DNA of 64,000 nt from Paraburkholderia sp. HP33-1. GTDB lineage: Bacteria; Pseudomonadota; Gammaproteobacteria; Burkholderiales; Burkholderiaceae. The notes beneath the pieces were generated by a model. The model searched no databases. It was not told the DNA's origin and saw only the letters and a program-made list of their open reading frames with translations. The stretch is from NCBI RefSeq assembly GCF_021390595.1, contig NZ_JAJEJR010000001.1, positions 1,054,001 to 1,118,000 of the forward strand, in the 5' to 3' direction. How positions within the stretch are numbered: position 1 is the first letter of the stretch; every line of letters starts with the position of its first letter. This document shows positions 16,581-26,627 of this stretch, piece by piece. The position numbers and the translations under genes are program-made.

Positions 16581-17072
16581 ATGAGACACATCATTTCCGT
16601 CCTGCTGGAAAATGAACCGGGCGCGCTGTCGCGCGTGGTGGGTCTTTTCTCCGCACGCGGCTACAACATTGAAACCTTGACGGTGGCTCCGACCGAAGAC
16701 CGTTCGCTGTCGCGCATGACCATCGTCTCCGTTGGCTCGGACGACGTGATCGAACAGATCACGAAGCATCTGAACCGCCTGATCGAGGTGGTGAAAGTGG
16801 TCGACCTTACCGAGGGCGCCCACATCGAACGCGAGCTGATGCTGATCAAGGTGAGGGCGGTCGGCAAGGAACGTGAGGAGATGAAGCGGATGTCGGACAT
16901 TTTCCGCGGCCGCATCATCGACGTCACCGAAAAGACCTACACGATCGAACTGACGGGGGCGAGCGACAAGCTCGACGCCTTCATCGAGGGGCTCGATTCC
17001 ACGGCGATTCTCGAGACGGTCCGCACGGGCAGCTCGGGCATCGGTCGCGGCGAGCGCATTCTGAAGGTCTGA
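16581..17072 (+). CDS. ilvH: acetolactate synthase, small regulatory subunit
   Basis: A 163-residue IlvH. The N-terminal ACT domain (residues 1-75, RHIISVLLENEPGALSRVVGLFSARGYNIETLTVAPTED) binds valine for feedback inhibition and activates the large subunit. The C-terminal domain has the usual REL(M)LIKV and GRIIDVTEKTYTIELTG segments. Length and sequence match the family throughout. It lies 124 bp after ilvI, which is a long gap for subunits of one enzyme, but no terminator is present there. Confidence 0.97.
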   Translation: MRHIISVLLENEPGALSRVVGLFSARGYNIETLTVAPTEDRSLSRMTIVSVGSDDVIEQITKHLNRLIEVVKVVDLTEGAHIERELMLIKVRAVGKEREEMKRMSDIFRGRIIDVTEKTYTIELTGASDKLDAFIEGLDSTAILETVRTGSSGIGRGERILKV

Positions 17073-17150
17073 CGTCACGATCGCAAGGCCGGGCAACGGG
17101 GTTTCGCCCGGCTGACAACACCAACATTTGCAGTACCTGAATTTCTCTGA

Positions 17151-18194
<1,044 letters not shown>

Positions 18195-18251
18195 ACGTCC
18201 CGACGCCACGAGGTCCGGCGCGGCGCTTCGGCGCGGCGGCCGGATCAGTCA

Positions 18252-18289
18252 AAAAGCCGTCCAAGGGTGCTGAACCCTGGGCGGCTTTT
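18252..18289 (+). terminator. intrinsic terminator after ilvC
   Basis: AAAAGCCGTCCAAGGG pairs with CCCTGGGCGGCTTTT around a 7-nt loop, forming a 15-bp stem that ends in a short T-run. The A-tract on the other side makes it potentially bidirectional. It sits 58 bp beyond the ilvC stop. Confidence 0.85.
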
Positions 18290-18326
18290 GCTATCCTACG
18301 GTTTTACAAAAATACAGAAGCCATCC

Positions 18327-18965
18327 ATGAATTACCCTCATCCGATCATCGCGCGAGAAGGCTGGCCGTTCATCGCCATCGCGGCCGTCGTTGCACTACT
18401 GGTTCACGCCTTCGCGGGGTTCGGCATTGCGTGGCTCTTCTGGCTCATCCTGATCTTCGTCGTGCAGTTTTTCCGCGACCCGGCGCGTCCGATTCCGACG
18501 CAGGCCAACGCGGTGCTGTGTCCCGCGGACGGTCGTATCGTCGCGGTCGAAACCGCGCATGATCCTTATGCGAATCGCGAAGCGCTGAAGATCAGCGTCT
18601 TCATGAACGTGTTCAACGTGCACTCGCAGCGCTCGCCGGTCGATGGCGCGATCTCGAAGGTCGAGTATTTCCCCGGCGCGTATCTGAACGCGGCGGTCGA
18701 TAAAGCGTCGCTCGAAAACGAGCGCAACGCGGTCGTGATCGAAATGGCCGGTGGCCAGACGGTCACGTCGGTGCAGATCGCGGGGTTGATCGCGCGGCGC
18801 ATCCTTTGCTACGTCCGTGCAGGCGAGCCGCTGAGCCGCGGCCAGCGTTACGGATTCATCCGCTTCGGTTCGCGCGTCGACGTGTATCTGCCGGTGGGCA
18901 GCCGTCCGCGTGTGTCGATCGGCGAGAAGGTATCGGCGTCGTCCACGATCCTCGCCGAGCTGTAA
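18327..18965 (+). CDS. psd: phosphatidylserine decarboxylase proenzyme
   Basis: A 212-residue short (type II/archaeal-like) phosphatidylserine decarboxylase, inner membrane. It has an N-terminal hydrophobic hairpin ([35 protein letters not shown]), the PADGRIV motif at 66-72, the [16 protein letters not shown] histidine motif at 92-107, and the autocleavage pair Gly181-Ser182 (IRFGSR) that generates the pyruvoyl group. It makes phosphatidylethanolamine from the product of the next gene. The start 18327 is after the ilvC terminator; a longer frame from 18267 would begin inside that terminator. pssA follows 24 bp downstream. Confidence 0.95.
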   Translation: MNYPHPIIAREGWPFIAIAAVVALLVHAFAGFGIAWLFWLILIFVVQFFRDPARPIPTQANAVLCPADGRIVAVETAHDPYANREALKISVFMNVFNVHSQRSPVDGAISKVEYFPGAYLNAAVDKASLENERNAVVIEMAGGQTVTSVQIAGLIARRILCYVRAGEPLSRGQRYGFIRFGSRVDVYLPVGSRPRVSIGEKVSASSTILAEL

Positions 18966-18989
18966 AGCGGCATACAGGAGGTTGTCCGA

Positions 18990-19859
18990 ATGGCCGCATT
19001 CAAACCGCGTCGACCCCGCACCAGCGGACCGCTGCCGCGTCCGTTTCGCCGCAACAAGCCGGTGGTCGCGGAGTCGCCGGCCGCCGACAGCCGGCGTGCG
19101 CAACGTCAGCAGTTCCTCAGAAAACGCGGCATCTATCTGCTGCCGAATGCGTTCACCACGGCCGCGTTGTTCTGCGGCTTCTTCGCCGTCGTGCAGGCGA
19201 TGAACGTGCGCTTCGAGATCGCGGCGATCGCGATCTTCGTCGCGATGGTGCTCGATGGCATGGACGGCCGCGTCGCGCGCATGACGCATACGCAAAGTGC
19301 GTTCGGCGAGCAGTTCGATAGTTTGTCGGACATGGTGTCGTTCGGTGTTGCGCCCGCGCTCGTGATGTACGAGTGGATCCTGAAGGATCTCGGCCGTTGG
19401 GGCTGGCTCGCGGCGTTCGTCTATTGCTCGGGCGCGGCGCTGCGGCTCGCGCGCTTCAATACCAACATCGGCGTGGTCGACAAGCGTTTCTTCCAGGGCA
19501 TGCCGAGCCCGGCCGCGGCGGCTCTGATCGCCGGTTTCGTGTGGCTCGCCACCGACAACCGCGTGCCGCTGAAGCTCGTCTGGCTGCCGTGGGTCGCATT
19601 CGTGCTGACCATCTATGCGGGCGTGACGATGGTGTCGAACGCGCCGTTCTATAGCGGCAAGGCGCTCGACGTGCGCCATCGCGTGCCGTTCGGCGTGATC
19701 CTGCTGGTGGTGGTCGCGTTTGTGCTCGTGTCGTCCGATCCGCCGCTGATGCTGTTCGGTCTGTTCGTGCTCTACGGTCTGTCCGGCTACGTGTTCTGGG
19801 CTTACCAGGCGGTGCGCGGCAAGGCCAATCCGGCGCGTTCGATGTCGCACGACCGGTGA
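18990..19859 (+). CDS. pssA: CDP-diacylglycerol-serine O-phosphatidyltransferase
   Basis: A 289-residue type II phosphatidylserine synthase, integral in the inner membrane. After a basic 45-residue N-terminus it has about eight membrane segments and the CDP-alcohol phosphotransferase signature DG-x2-GRVAR-x8-G-x3-D-x3-D at residues 89-114 (catalytic Asp110 and Asp114). It transfers phosphatidyl from CDP-DAG to serine; psd just upstream decarboxylates the product to phosphatidylethanolamine. An ideal AGGAGG site precedes ATG 18990. A terminator closes the pair at 19894. Confidence 0.95.
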   Translation: MAAFKPRRPRTSGPLPRPFRRNKPVVAESPAADSRRAQRQQFLRKRGIYLLPNAFTTAALFCGFFAVVQAMNVRFEIAAIAIFVAMVLDGMDGRVARMTHTQSAFGEQFDSLSDMVSFGVAPALVMYEWILKDLGRWGWLAAFVYCSGAALRLARFNTNIGVVDKRFFQGMPSPAAAALIAGFVWLATDNRVPLKLVWLPWVAFVLTIYAGVTMVSNAPFYSGKALDVRHRVPFGVILLVVVAFVLVSSDPPLMLFGLFVLYGLSGYVFWAYQAVRGKANPARSMSHDR

Positions 19860-19893
19860 TGCGTCAAGCCGCGCTATATCGCGGTGAGATACA

Positions 19894-19924
19894 AAAAAAC
19901 GGCAGCCCACGGGCTGCCGTTTTT
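19894..19924 (+). terminator. intrinsic terminator after pssA
   Basis: An A-tract, the stem ACGGCAGCCC/GGGCTGCCGT with a 3-nt loop, and a T-run follow the pssA stop by 35 bp. A canonical rho-independent terminator. Confidence 0.9.
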
Positions 19925-19984
19925 CGTTGGTTTGTCCCGTTACTACTTCGCTTGGGATCATGCTGCAGGCCGCCCGTGCGCGCA

Positions 19985-20013
19985 TTGCGCGGTAACTGGA
20001 ATGCCGCTATAGT
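19985..20013 (+). promoter_or_regulatory. promoter of leuA
   Basis: TTGCGC (19985-19990) and TATAGT (20008-20013) are 17 bp apart, about 205 nt before the leuA start. This long leader may carry regulation; see the small reading frame at 20101-20205. Confidence 0.5.
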
Positions 20014-20100
20014 CGTCGGATAACTGCGTTGGCGTGGCCGATCATGGCTGGTCGGCGAGACTGTTCGCTGCGCCGCGCCATCACGTTTTTTCACGCCTTC

Positions 20101-20205
20101 ATGCGTTTTTGCGTTCCGTCAGCTCCGGTCGCGATCATCGCGATCGCCCTACCTCGCCAGCGGCGGCGCCCATCGTCCCATTCCAAAACGAATTCCCACA
20201 TCTGA
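20101..20205 (+). other. possible leuA leader peptide frame
   Basis: A 34-codon frame within the leuA leader. It encodes a run [11 protein letters not shown] rich in Ile, Val, Ala and Leu, then a basic stretch, and stops 22 bp before leuA. It can be read from 20101 or in the same frame from 20044. A short self-complementary element (TCGCGA-TCA-TCGCGA) lies in the Ile/Ala codons. I see no clear SD or T-run terminator, so attenuation is only a possibility. Confidence 0.25.
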
Positions 20206-20227
20206 ACGACTCCCGAGGAGGCCCGAC

Positions 20228-21775
20228 ATGTCCGACAAACTGATCATTTTCGACACCACGCTGCGTGACGGCGAACAATCGCCCGGTGCGTCGATGACGA
20301 AGGACGAGAAGATCCGCATCGCGAAGCAGCTCGAGCGGATGAAAGTAGACGTGATCGAAGCGGGCTTCGCGGCCAGCTCGAACGGCGACTTTGACGCGAT
20401 CCATACGATTGCAGGCCTCGTGAAGGACAGCACGATCTGCTCGCTTGCGCGCGCGAACGACAAGGACATTCAGCGTGCCGCCGACGCGCTGAAGCCGGCC
20501 GATCACTTCCGCATCCACACGTTTATCGCGACGTCGCCGCTGCACATGGAGAAGAAGCTGCGCATGACGCCCGAGCAGGTGTTCGAGCAGGCGAAACTCG
20601 CGGTGCGTTTCGCGCGCAAGTTCACCGACGACGTCGAATTTTCGCCCGAAGACGGCAGCCGCTCGGATATGGACTTTCTGTGCCGTGTGCTCGAAGCGGT
20701 GATCGCCGAAGGCGCGACCACCATCAACATCGCGGACACGGTCGGCTACGGCGTACCGGAACTCTACGGCCAGCTCGTCAAGACATTGCGCGAGCGCATT
20801 CCGAACTCGCACAAGGCGGTGTTCTCCGTGCATTGCCACAATGATCTCGGCATGGCGGTCGCGAATTCACTTGCCGGCGTGCGGCTTGGCGGCGCGCGTC
20901 AGGTCGAATGCACGATTAACGGTCTCGGCGAGCGCGCGGGCAATACGTCGCTCGAAGAAATCGTGATGGCGGTGAAGACCCGCAAGGACTACTACGGGCT
21001 CGACGTCGGCCTCGATACGACGCAGATCGTGCCAGCCTCGAAGCTCGTGTCGCAGATCACCGGCTTCGTCGTGCAGCCGAACAAGGCGGTGGTCGGCGCG
21101 AACGCGTTTGCGCACGCGTCGGGCATCCACCAGGACGGCGTGCTGAAGGCGCGCGACACCTACGAAATCATGCGCGCCGAAGACGTGGGTTGGAGCGCGA
21201 ACAAGATCGTGCTCGGCAAGCTTTCGGGCCGCAACGCGTTCAAGCAGCGTTTGCAGGAACTCGGCATCGCGCTCGATAGCGAATCCGAATTGAACACCGC
21301 GTTCGCGCGTTTCAAGGAGCTTGCCGATCGCAAGGCGGAGATTTTCGACGAAGACATCATCGCGATCGTCAACGAGGAATCGGCGGAGGCGCACGAGAAG
21401 GAGCACTACAAGTTCCTGTCGATGTCGCAGCATTCGGAAACCGGCGAGCAGCCGCATGCGAAGGTCGTGTTCGCGGTCGAGGGGAAGGAGATCACCGGCG
21501 AAGCGAACGGCAACGGCCCGGTCGACGCGACGCTCAACGCGATCGAAACGGAAGTGGGCAGCGGCTCCGAGCTGCTGCTGTACTCGGTCAACGCGATCAC
21601 GACCGGCACCCAGGCGCAGGGCGAAGTGACCGTGCGGCTGTCGAAGAGCGGGCGTATCGTCAATGGCGTGGGCACCGATCCGGATATCGTCGCGGCATCC
21701 GCGAAGGCGTATTTCTCGGCGCTCAACAAGCTCTATTCGAATGCGGACAAGTTGAATCCGCAGCGTTCGGAGTAA
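20228..21775 (+). CDS. leuA: 2-isopropylmalate synthase
   Basis: A 515-residue LeuA, cytoplasmic. It condenses acetyl-CoA with 2-oxoisovalerate, committing carbon to leucine. The TIM-barrel starts with [15 protein letters not shown] (metal Asp). The [13 protein letters not shown] metal histidines are near residue 203, and the GNTSLEEI and [12 protein letters not shown] motifs follow. The C-terminal 130 residues form the LeuA dimer regulatory domain that gives leucine feedback inhibition ([13 protein letters not shown]). An excellent GAGGAGG site precedes ATG 20228. It stands alone between its own promoter and terminator, apart from ilvIHC. Confidence 0.97.
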   Translation: MSDKLIIFDTTLRDGEQSPGASMTKDEKIRIAKQLERMKVDVIEAGFAASSNGDFDAIHTIAGLVKDSTICSLARANDKDIQRAADALKPADHFRIHTFIATSPLHMEKKLRMTPEQVFEQAKLAVRFARKFTDDVEFSPEDGSRSDMDFLCRVLEAVIAEGATTINIADTVGYGVPELYGQLVKTLRERIPNSHKAVFSVHCHNDLGMAVANSLAGVRLGGARQVECTINGLGERAGNTSLEEIVMAVKTRKDYYGLDVGLDTTQIVPASKLVSQITGFVVQPNKAVVGANAFAHASGIHQDGVLKARDTYEIMRAEDVGWSANKIVLGKLSGRNAFKQRLQELGIALDSESELNTAFARFKELADRKAEIFDEDIIAIVNEESAEAHEKEHYKFLSMSQHSETGEQPHAKVVFAVEGKEITGEANGNGPVDATLNAIETEVGSGSELLLYSVNAITTGTQAQGEVTVRLSKSGRIVNGVGTDPDIVAASAKAYFSALNKLYSNADKLNPQRSE

Positions 21776-21824
21776 CGCCAGCATGCCGCGCCGGTAGCGC
21801 GCAATCTCGTATGCAGATCGAAGG

Positions 21825-21861
21825 AAAAGCCCCGTGATGTTCCGCACACGGGGCTTTTTTT
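21825..21861 (+). terminator. intrinsic terminator between leuA and the SulP gene
   Basis: AAAAGCCCCGTG and CACGGGGCTTTT form a 12-bp stem with a 10-nt loop and a run of eight T on the plus strand. With A-rich DNA on the other side it probably also ends the convergent minus-strand SulP transcript. Confidence 0.9.
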
Positions 21862-21901
21862 CGCCGCCATCGCGCTGGTCCGGCGACGCGATTCTCCGGA
21901 A

Positions 21902-23464
21902 CTACTCCGCCGCCGTGCGTCGCAGCGACCAACCGCGCGTTGCGCGCGCCTGCTCGCGGACCTGATATCTGACGTCGACGGTGATCCCGCGGTGAGGCGC
22001 ATCCGCGACGAATGCGTTCAGCAGCTCGCGCACGTCGTGATCGACGAAATCGGCGCGCGTCGCATCGACGACGACGGTGGCACCATCCGGAATCTGCTGT
22101 AGATAGTGCTTGAGCGGCACCTTGCCGAGAAACGACACGTCCTTGCGAAACGACAGCAGGTAGTGATCGCCATGCTGCGCGAGCACGATCGGGCCTCGCA
22201 GGTTCGCGTACAGCGCAAACAGCATGCTGCACAGTATGCCGAGCACGATGCCGATCAGCAGATCGGTGACGAGCACACCGACGAGTGTGACGACAAACGG
22301 CGCGAATGGCGCGAATCCTTGCCGCGCGAGCCCGGTAAACAACGACGGCTTCGCGAGTTTGAACCCCGTGAAGATCAGGATCGCGGCAAGGCAGGCGAGC
22401 GGGATCAGATTGATCACGCTCGTGAGCGCGAGCACGCTGACGAGAAGCAATACGCCATGAACGATCGCCGAGAGCCGGCTTTTTCCGCCGGCATGCACGT
22501 TCGCGGAGCTGCGCACGATCACCGAAGTGATCGGCAGGCCGCCGATTGCACCCGCGATCAGATTGCCCACGCCTTGCGCCTTGAGTTCGCGATCGGGCGG
22601 CGCGCGGCGACGTTCCGGATCGATCTGCTCGACCGCTTCGAGGCTCAGCAGCGTTTCGAGACTCGCGACGATTGCGATCGTGATCGCGACGCGCCATATG
22701 TCGGGATTGATGAGCTGGGCGAACTGTGGTCCAAAGTCGGCCGACTCGAGCGCGGCCTGCAGTGCCGCGAACGATTCGAGCGACGGCAATGCGACCCGTC
22801 GTTCGGCGGGCGGTGCCAGCGATGGCGCGACGAGATCTAGCGCAAGCGTTGCGCCGATGCCGAGCAGCACGACCGCAAGCGGCGCGGGCATGATGCGCAC
22901 GACAGCGAAGCGCCTCAGTGCGCGTGTTTCCCAGCCGGCGAGGATCGCTAGCGACAGCAGCGTGATCAGAACGGCAGTCAGCGAGATCGCGCCGGGCGGC
23001 ATTGGGACTGCTGCTGCCGACTTGACGGCGGCATTCGCCCCAACCAGACCTAGCGCAACGGGAAACTGCTTGAGGATCAGCAGCACACCGATGGCCGCGA
23101 GCATCCCCTTGATAACCGGCGACGGCACGTAGGCGGCGAACCGGCCGGCCTTGAGCATGCCGAAGCCGAACTGGATGACGCCCGACAGCAGTACGGCCAG
23201 CAGAAAAGCGGAGAAGCCGCCAAGCCGCGCGATGCCGTCGACGACGATCACGACGAGCCCCGCGGCCGGGCCGCTGACGCTCAGACGCGAGCCGCTCAGC
23301 GCGGCCACCACGAGCCCGCCGATGATGCCCGACAGGAGCCCCGCGATCGGCTCGACGCCCGATGCGTGGGCAATGCCGAGGCAAAGCGGCAGGGCCACCA
23401 GAAAAACGGCCGTTCCGGCGAGCACGTCGCGCTGGAGCGTGGAGAAAGAGGTTTGAATATTCAT
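21902..23464 (-). CDS. SulP family anion transporter (probable bicarbonate uptake)
   Basis: A 520-residue SulP/SLC26-type inner-membrane transporter with 10-12 hydrophobic segments (residues about 10-400). It includes the family motif SGSRLSVSGPAAGLVVIVVDGI near 55-78 and GGLPITSVIVRSSANVHAGGKSR near 290. A C-terminal STAS domain follows (about residues 430-500, LKHYLQQIPDGATVVVDATRADFVDHDVRELLNAF). SulP proteins move sulfate, bicarbonate or dicarboxylates. The adjacent carbonic anhydrase on the same strand, 43 bp upstream, points to bicarbonate, as in known SulP-carbonic anhydrase pairs and fusions. Substrate is inference from context. Confidence 0.9.
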   Translation of the reverse strand: MNIQTSFSTLQRDVLAGTAVFLVALPLCLGIAHASGVEPIAGLLSGIIGGLVVAALSGSRLSVSGPAAGLVVIVVDGIARLGGFSAFLLAVLLSGVIQFGFGMLKAGRFAAYVPSPVIKGMLAAIGVLLILKQFPVALGLVGANAAVKSAAAVPMPPGAISLTAVLITLLSLAILAGWETRALRRFAVVRIMPAPLAVVLLGIGATLALDLVAPSLAPPAERRVALPSLESFAALQAALESADFGPQFAQLINPDIWRVAITIAIVASLETLLSLEAVEQIDPERRRAPPDRELKAQGVGNLIAGAIGGLPITSVIVRSSANVHAGGKSRLSAIVHGVLLLVSVLALTSVINLIPLACLAAILIFTGFKLAKPSLFTGLARQGFAPFAPFVVTLVGVLVTDLLIGIVLGILCSMLFALYANLRGPIVLAQHGDHYLLSFRKDVSFLGKVPLKHYLQQIPDGATVVVDATRADFVDHDVRELLNAFVADAPHRGITVDVRYQVREQARATRGWSLRRTAAE

Positions 23465-23507
23465 GGTGTCGAAGAGCGAGAGGTAGGGCGACGGGCGAAG
23501 TGCTTCG

Positions 23508-24143
23508 CTAGGCAGCGCTATGCGCGGCGGTCGCGCAGGTCATCGCGTCGTCGGCGGCATAGCCGGAGGTGAGCACCTTGATGCGCCCGTCGTCGAGCGC
23601 AAAGATCCAGCCGTGCACGAGCGGCGCCGGGTCAGCCTCGCGGACGATCGGGCTCGCGCGTAGCTGCCGCACCTGTTCGAGGACGTTCAGCTCGGCGAGG
23701 CGGTTGACGCGGCCGGACTCGGTCGCGGCGCCGTCCAGTTCCGCGCGATGCGTGTTCGCGAGTGCGCAGAGCGGCGCGATACGCCGGCTCACGTGGGGCA
23801 GCGCGGGGTCTGGTGGTAGTAGTGCGGCGCGCACGCCGCCGCAGCCGTAGTGGCCGCAGACGATCACATGGCCGACCTTGAGCACCCGCACCGCGTATTC
23901 GAGGACGCTCGCGGCGTTGTCGTCGTCGGGATGAAACAGGTTGGCGATGTTGCGATGGACGAACAGATCGCCGGGCTCGCAATGCGTGATCGTTTCGGCG
24001 GGCACGCGGCTGTCCGAGCAGCCGATCCACAGAACGTGCGGATTCTGTCCGTGCATGAGATCGCGAAAAAATGCCGGATTGCGCGTTGCGGTTTCATGCG
24101 CCCATGCGACATTGGCAACCAGCAGATGTTTGGGGCGGTTCAT
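23508..24143 (-). CDS. beta-class carbonic anhydrase
   Basis: A 211-residue beta-carbonic anhydrase, cytoplasmic. The zinc ligands Cys42 (IGCSDSRVPAE, with the Asp44-Arg46 dyad), His98 and Cys101 (CGHYGCGG) are all present. It interconverts CO2 and bicarbonate. The gene leads a two-gene unit with the SulP transporter. An inverted repeat overlapping a TTGACG lies about 100 bp upstream of its start. Length is normal for the bacterial Can/CynT group. Confidence 0.95.
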   Translation of the reverse strand: MNRPKHLLVANVAWAHETATRNPAFFRDLMHGQNPHVLWIGCSDSRVPAETITHCEPGDLFVHRNIANLFHPDDDNAASVLEYAVRVLKVGHVIVCGHYGCGGVRAALLPPDPALPHVSRRIAPLCALANTHRAELDGAATESGRVNRLAELNVLEQVRQLRASPIVREADPAPLVHGWIFALDDGRIKVLTSGYAADDAMTCATAAHSAA

Positions 24144-24240
24144 CGTGGCAGCTCCGTAAGAGAGACAGTTGATCTGGTACCGGACTGTGACAGCGGCCGC
24201 GCGGTTGATCGCGAGCCGGTGCCCGAAAGGTGTTTACAAT

Positions 24241-24263
24241 AACCTTTCCGTCAAGAAAAGGTT
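24241..24263 (-). promoter_or_regulatory. inverted repeat at the carbonic anhydrase/SulP promoter region
   Basis: AACCTTT and AAAGGTT (7-bp arms, 9-bp centre) enclose CTTGACGG on the minus strand, so the repeat overlaps a possible -35 (TTGACG). No clear -10 follows at 17 bp. It looks like an operator; no regulator gene is adjacent. Confidence 0.4.
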
Positions 24264-24302
24264 GACGCAGGCAGGATAAAATTTGTCTTTATGCTTAAAA
24301 AA

Positions 24303-24333
24303 TAAAAAAGCCGCCTATCGGAGGCGGCTTTTT
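24303..24333 (-). terminator. bidirectional intrinsic terminator after the lipoprotein gene
   Basis: AAAAAGCCGCCT pairs with GGAGGCGGCTTTTT around a 3-nt loop, with T/A tracts on both sides, 40 bp beyond the stop of the minus-strand lipoprotein gene. It insulates that gene from the carbonic anhydrase unit. Confidence 0.85.
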
Positions 24334-24373
24334 GAGATTTTGGTACTGCGTCCGAAGACGGCGGTCAGTCCTA

Positions 24374-24925
24374 TCAGAACATGCTGCGGCGATCGGGTTC
24401 GTGGAGCGGGTCGGGGGTCTTTTGCGTGAGGCGCAAGATGCCCTGGTCGTCGAAATAGAAGTTGTACAGCATGTACCAGACGTTGTCTTCGAGATAGCGA
24501 TAGGTCCAGACTTCGCGCCTCATCATAGGGAAGTAAGACGTTTCGACGGGACGGCCGAAGTTCACCAGCACGTCGCTGCGCGTCCATTTGCCGATTTCGG
24601 CGCGATAGAACTCGTTGGGCTGCAGCACCTGGCGCATGTTGACGATCTTGCCGGCCGCGTCGATGTCGGCGGCGGTGGTGGTTTCGCCCATCGGTTGGGT
24701 CGGCCACATCAGACGCTTGCCGCCGTCGGGAAGATCGTAGGTTTCGCGCGGCGGACCGAGGCGAGCGACGACCGTCGAGACGTCCGCGCCCTGCTGATAT
24801 TGCTGCCACGGCTGCAAGCAGCCGCCGAGCGCGAGTGCGCTGAGGCAGACGAACGCGGCGCGGCGTAGACGGGCGCCGGCCGGCGTCGCGACAGAGGCCG
24901 CCGTGTGGTGGTGGCGGTTGAACAT
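24374..24925 (-). CDS. putative outer-membrane lipoprotein with two BamE-like repeats
   Basis: A 183-residue lipoprotein. The N-terminal signal peptide ends in a lipobox (CLSALALGGC), so the mature protein should begin at that Cys near residue 37. Two similar units follow: VSTVVARLGPPRETYDLPDGGKRLMWP and DVLVNFGRPVETSYFPMMRREVWTYRY. Each has the G-x-P-x-E-T...W pattern of SmpA/OmlA/BamE-type outer membrane proteins. Its specific role is unknown. The start at 24925 has a GGAGG site at good spacing; an earlier in-frame Met at 24964 lacks one. It is divergent from the periplasmic binding protein gene. Confidence 0.8.
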   Translation of the reverse strand: MFNRHHHTAASVATPAGARLRRAAFVCLSALALGGCLQPWQQYQQGADVSTVVARLGPPRETYDLPDGGKRLMWPTQPMGETTTAADIDAAGKIVNMRQVLQPNEFYRAEIGKWTRSDVLVNFGRPVETSYFPMMRREVWTYRYLEDNVWYMLYNFYFDDQGILRLTQKTPDPLHEPDRRSMF

Positions 24926-25112
24926 GTGTTCCTCCGATGGCGTTCGAGTAAGGATTTTTAGCATCGAGACGCATCATTTTGACATGTGCCGCAGTAAAAG
25001 AATCGCACCGCGGGACCGTGCCCGGCGCTACAACGGTAACGGTTGCCCCGGCTTGCCTGTTTCATATGCGGCGTCCTATGATCCGCGCTTCGAGAGATTC
25101 AGGCAGGACGCA

Positions 25113-26423
25113 ATGATGGCGATGTGGCAACGGACGGCGGCGCTGGCGCTGACAGCGATTTCGATGGCGATGGCAGCGGCGAGCGTGACGCACGCAGCGA
25201 CGGCGGCAAACCCGACGGCGGCCGGCAAGCCCACCGGCGCGCCAATCCAGCTCGCGCTGATCGAAGGCATGTCCGGCCCGTTCGCGAACGCGGGCGCGGC
25301 GGTCGAGCGCAATCTTCGTTTCGGCGTCGAACAGGTGAACGCGCACGGGGGCGTGAAGCTCGCGGACGGCGCGCATCCGTTCGAACTCGTCGTGCTGGAC
25401 AGCAAGGGCAGCACCGAAGAAGCGCTGACGCAATTGCGCGCGGCCGCGGACCGCCATATCGGCTACATCCTGCAGGGCAATAGCTCGGCGGTCGCCGCTG
25501 CGCTGATCGGCGCGATCGACAAGCAGAACAGCCGCGAACCGGACAACCGCGAACTGTTCCTCAACTACTCCGCCGACGACCCCGCGCTCACCGACGCGGA
25601 CTGCAGCTTCTGGCACTTCCGCTTCGATGCGCACGCGGGCATGCGCATGGCCGCGCTCGCCGATGTGATCGAGCGCGACAAGGCCGTGAAGAAGGTCTAT
25701 TTGCTGAACCAGGATTACAGCTTCGGCCACGACGTAAGCAGCCTCGCGCGTTCGACGCTTGCGGGCAAGCGTCCCGATATCGCGGTGGTCGGCGACGAAT
25801 TTCACCCGATCGGCCGCGTGAAGGACTTCGCGCCGTATATCGCGAAGATCCGCGCGAGCGGCGCCGATGCGGTGATCACCGGCAACTGGGGCAACGACCT
25901 GACGCTGCTTGTGAAGGCGGCGCGCGAGCAGGGCCTCGACACGAAGTTCTACACGTTCTACGGCAACAGCCTCGGCGCGCCGGCCGCGCTCGGCGACGCG
26001 GGCGTGGGTCACGTCATCGCAGTGGCGGAGTGGCATCCGAACGTCGGCGGCAGGGCATCCGACGCTTGGTACGCGGCGTTCCGCGCGCGCTTTCCTGCCG
26101 CCCAGGACGACTACCCGGTCCTGCGCATGCCACTGATGATCGAAACGCTTGCCGCCGCGATGAACCGCGCGGGCAGCGCCGATCCGACGGCGGTCGCGAA
26201 AGCGCTCGAAGGCATTCGCTTCGATAACGGCTTTCACGCATCGTGGATGCGCGCCGACGACCACCAGTTGATCCAGCCCCTTTACGTGATGCAAATGGAC
26301 AAAGCCGGCACGCCGGGCGTGCGTTTCGATAACGAAGGCTCCGGCTATGGGTTCCGCACGGTGCAGGTGCTGCCGGCCGAGCGCACGGCATTGCCGACGG
26401 TCTGTCGGATGCGGCGGCCTTGA
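25113..26423 (+). CDS. periplasmic substrate-binding protein, branched-chain amino acid ABC type
   Basis: A 436-residue type I periplasmic binding protein. A signal peptide (MMAMWQRTAALALTAISMAMAAASVTHA) is cleaved near Ala-Thr-Ala. The LivK-like fold then begins with IQLALIEGMSGPFANAGAAVERNLRFGVEQVNAHGG and continues through VLDSKGSTEEALTQLRAAAD, NQDYSFGHDVSSLAR and SGADAVITGNWGNDLTLLVKAAREQG. Such proteins capture branched-chain amino acids, amides or aromatic acids for LivHMGF-type importers. No permease or ATPase gene is beside it, so it is an orphan receptor here. The start 25113 (or 25116) follows an AGGCAGGA site. Confidence 0.88.
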   Translation: MMAMWQRTAALALTAISMAMAAASVTHAATAANPTAAGKPTGAPIQLALIEGMSGPFANAGAAVERNLRFGVEQVNAHGGVKLADGAHPFELVVLDSKGSTEEALTQLRAAADRHIGYILQGNSSAVAAALIGAIDKQNSREPDNRELFLNYSADDPALTDADCSFWHFRFDAHAGMRMAALADVIERDKAVKKVYLLNQDYSFGHDVSSLARSTLAGKRPDIAVVGDEFHPIGRVKDFAPYIAKIRASGADAVITGNWGNDLTLLVKAAREQGLDTKFYTFYGNSLGAPAALGDAGVGHVIAVAEWHPNVGGRASDAWYAAFRARFPAAQDDYPVLRMPLMIETLAAAMNRAGSADPTAVAKALEGIRFDNGFHASWMRADDHQLIQPLYVMQMDKAGTPGVRFDNEGSGYGFRTVQVLPAERTALPTVCRMRRP

Positions 26424-26464
26424 GCGACCGCGAACGGTGCTGAATTCGCCTTGCCAGTCCGGGG

Positions 26465-26493
26465 TTCGCGGCCGGGACGGGCTGTGCTACAAT
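26465..26493 (+). promoter_or_regulatory. promoter of rpsO
   Basis: An extended -10 TGTGCTACAAT (TACAAT at 26488-26493) has a weak TTCGCG 17 bp upstream. The leader to rpsO is about 130 nt, long enough for S15 autoregulation, although I cannot assign a specific S15-binding fold. Confidence 0.5.
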
Positions 26494-26627
26494 ACGCGTC
26501 CCGTTGTTGGGCTGGGTGCTGATTCAGTCAATTCGGCCACGAACGGGACTCAGTAAATTGTGAAACGGGTATCCCACGGCACGGCCTTTCTTCCGTGACC
26601 GCCTGTCCAGTTATCAAGGAAATTGAC

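Noticed and set aside
18267..18326. Upstream extension of psd by 20 codons
   Set aside because: It would begin within the ilvC terminator stem and has no similarity to the family N-terminus.
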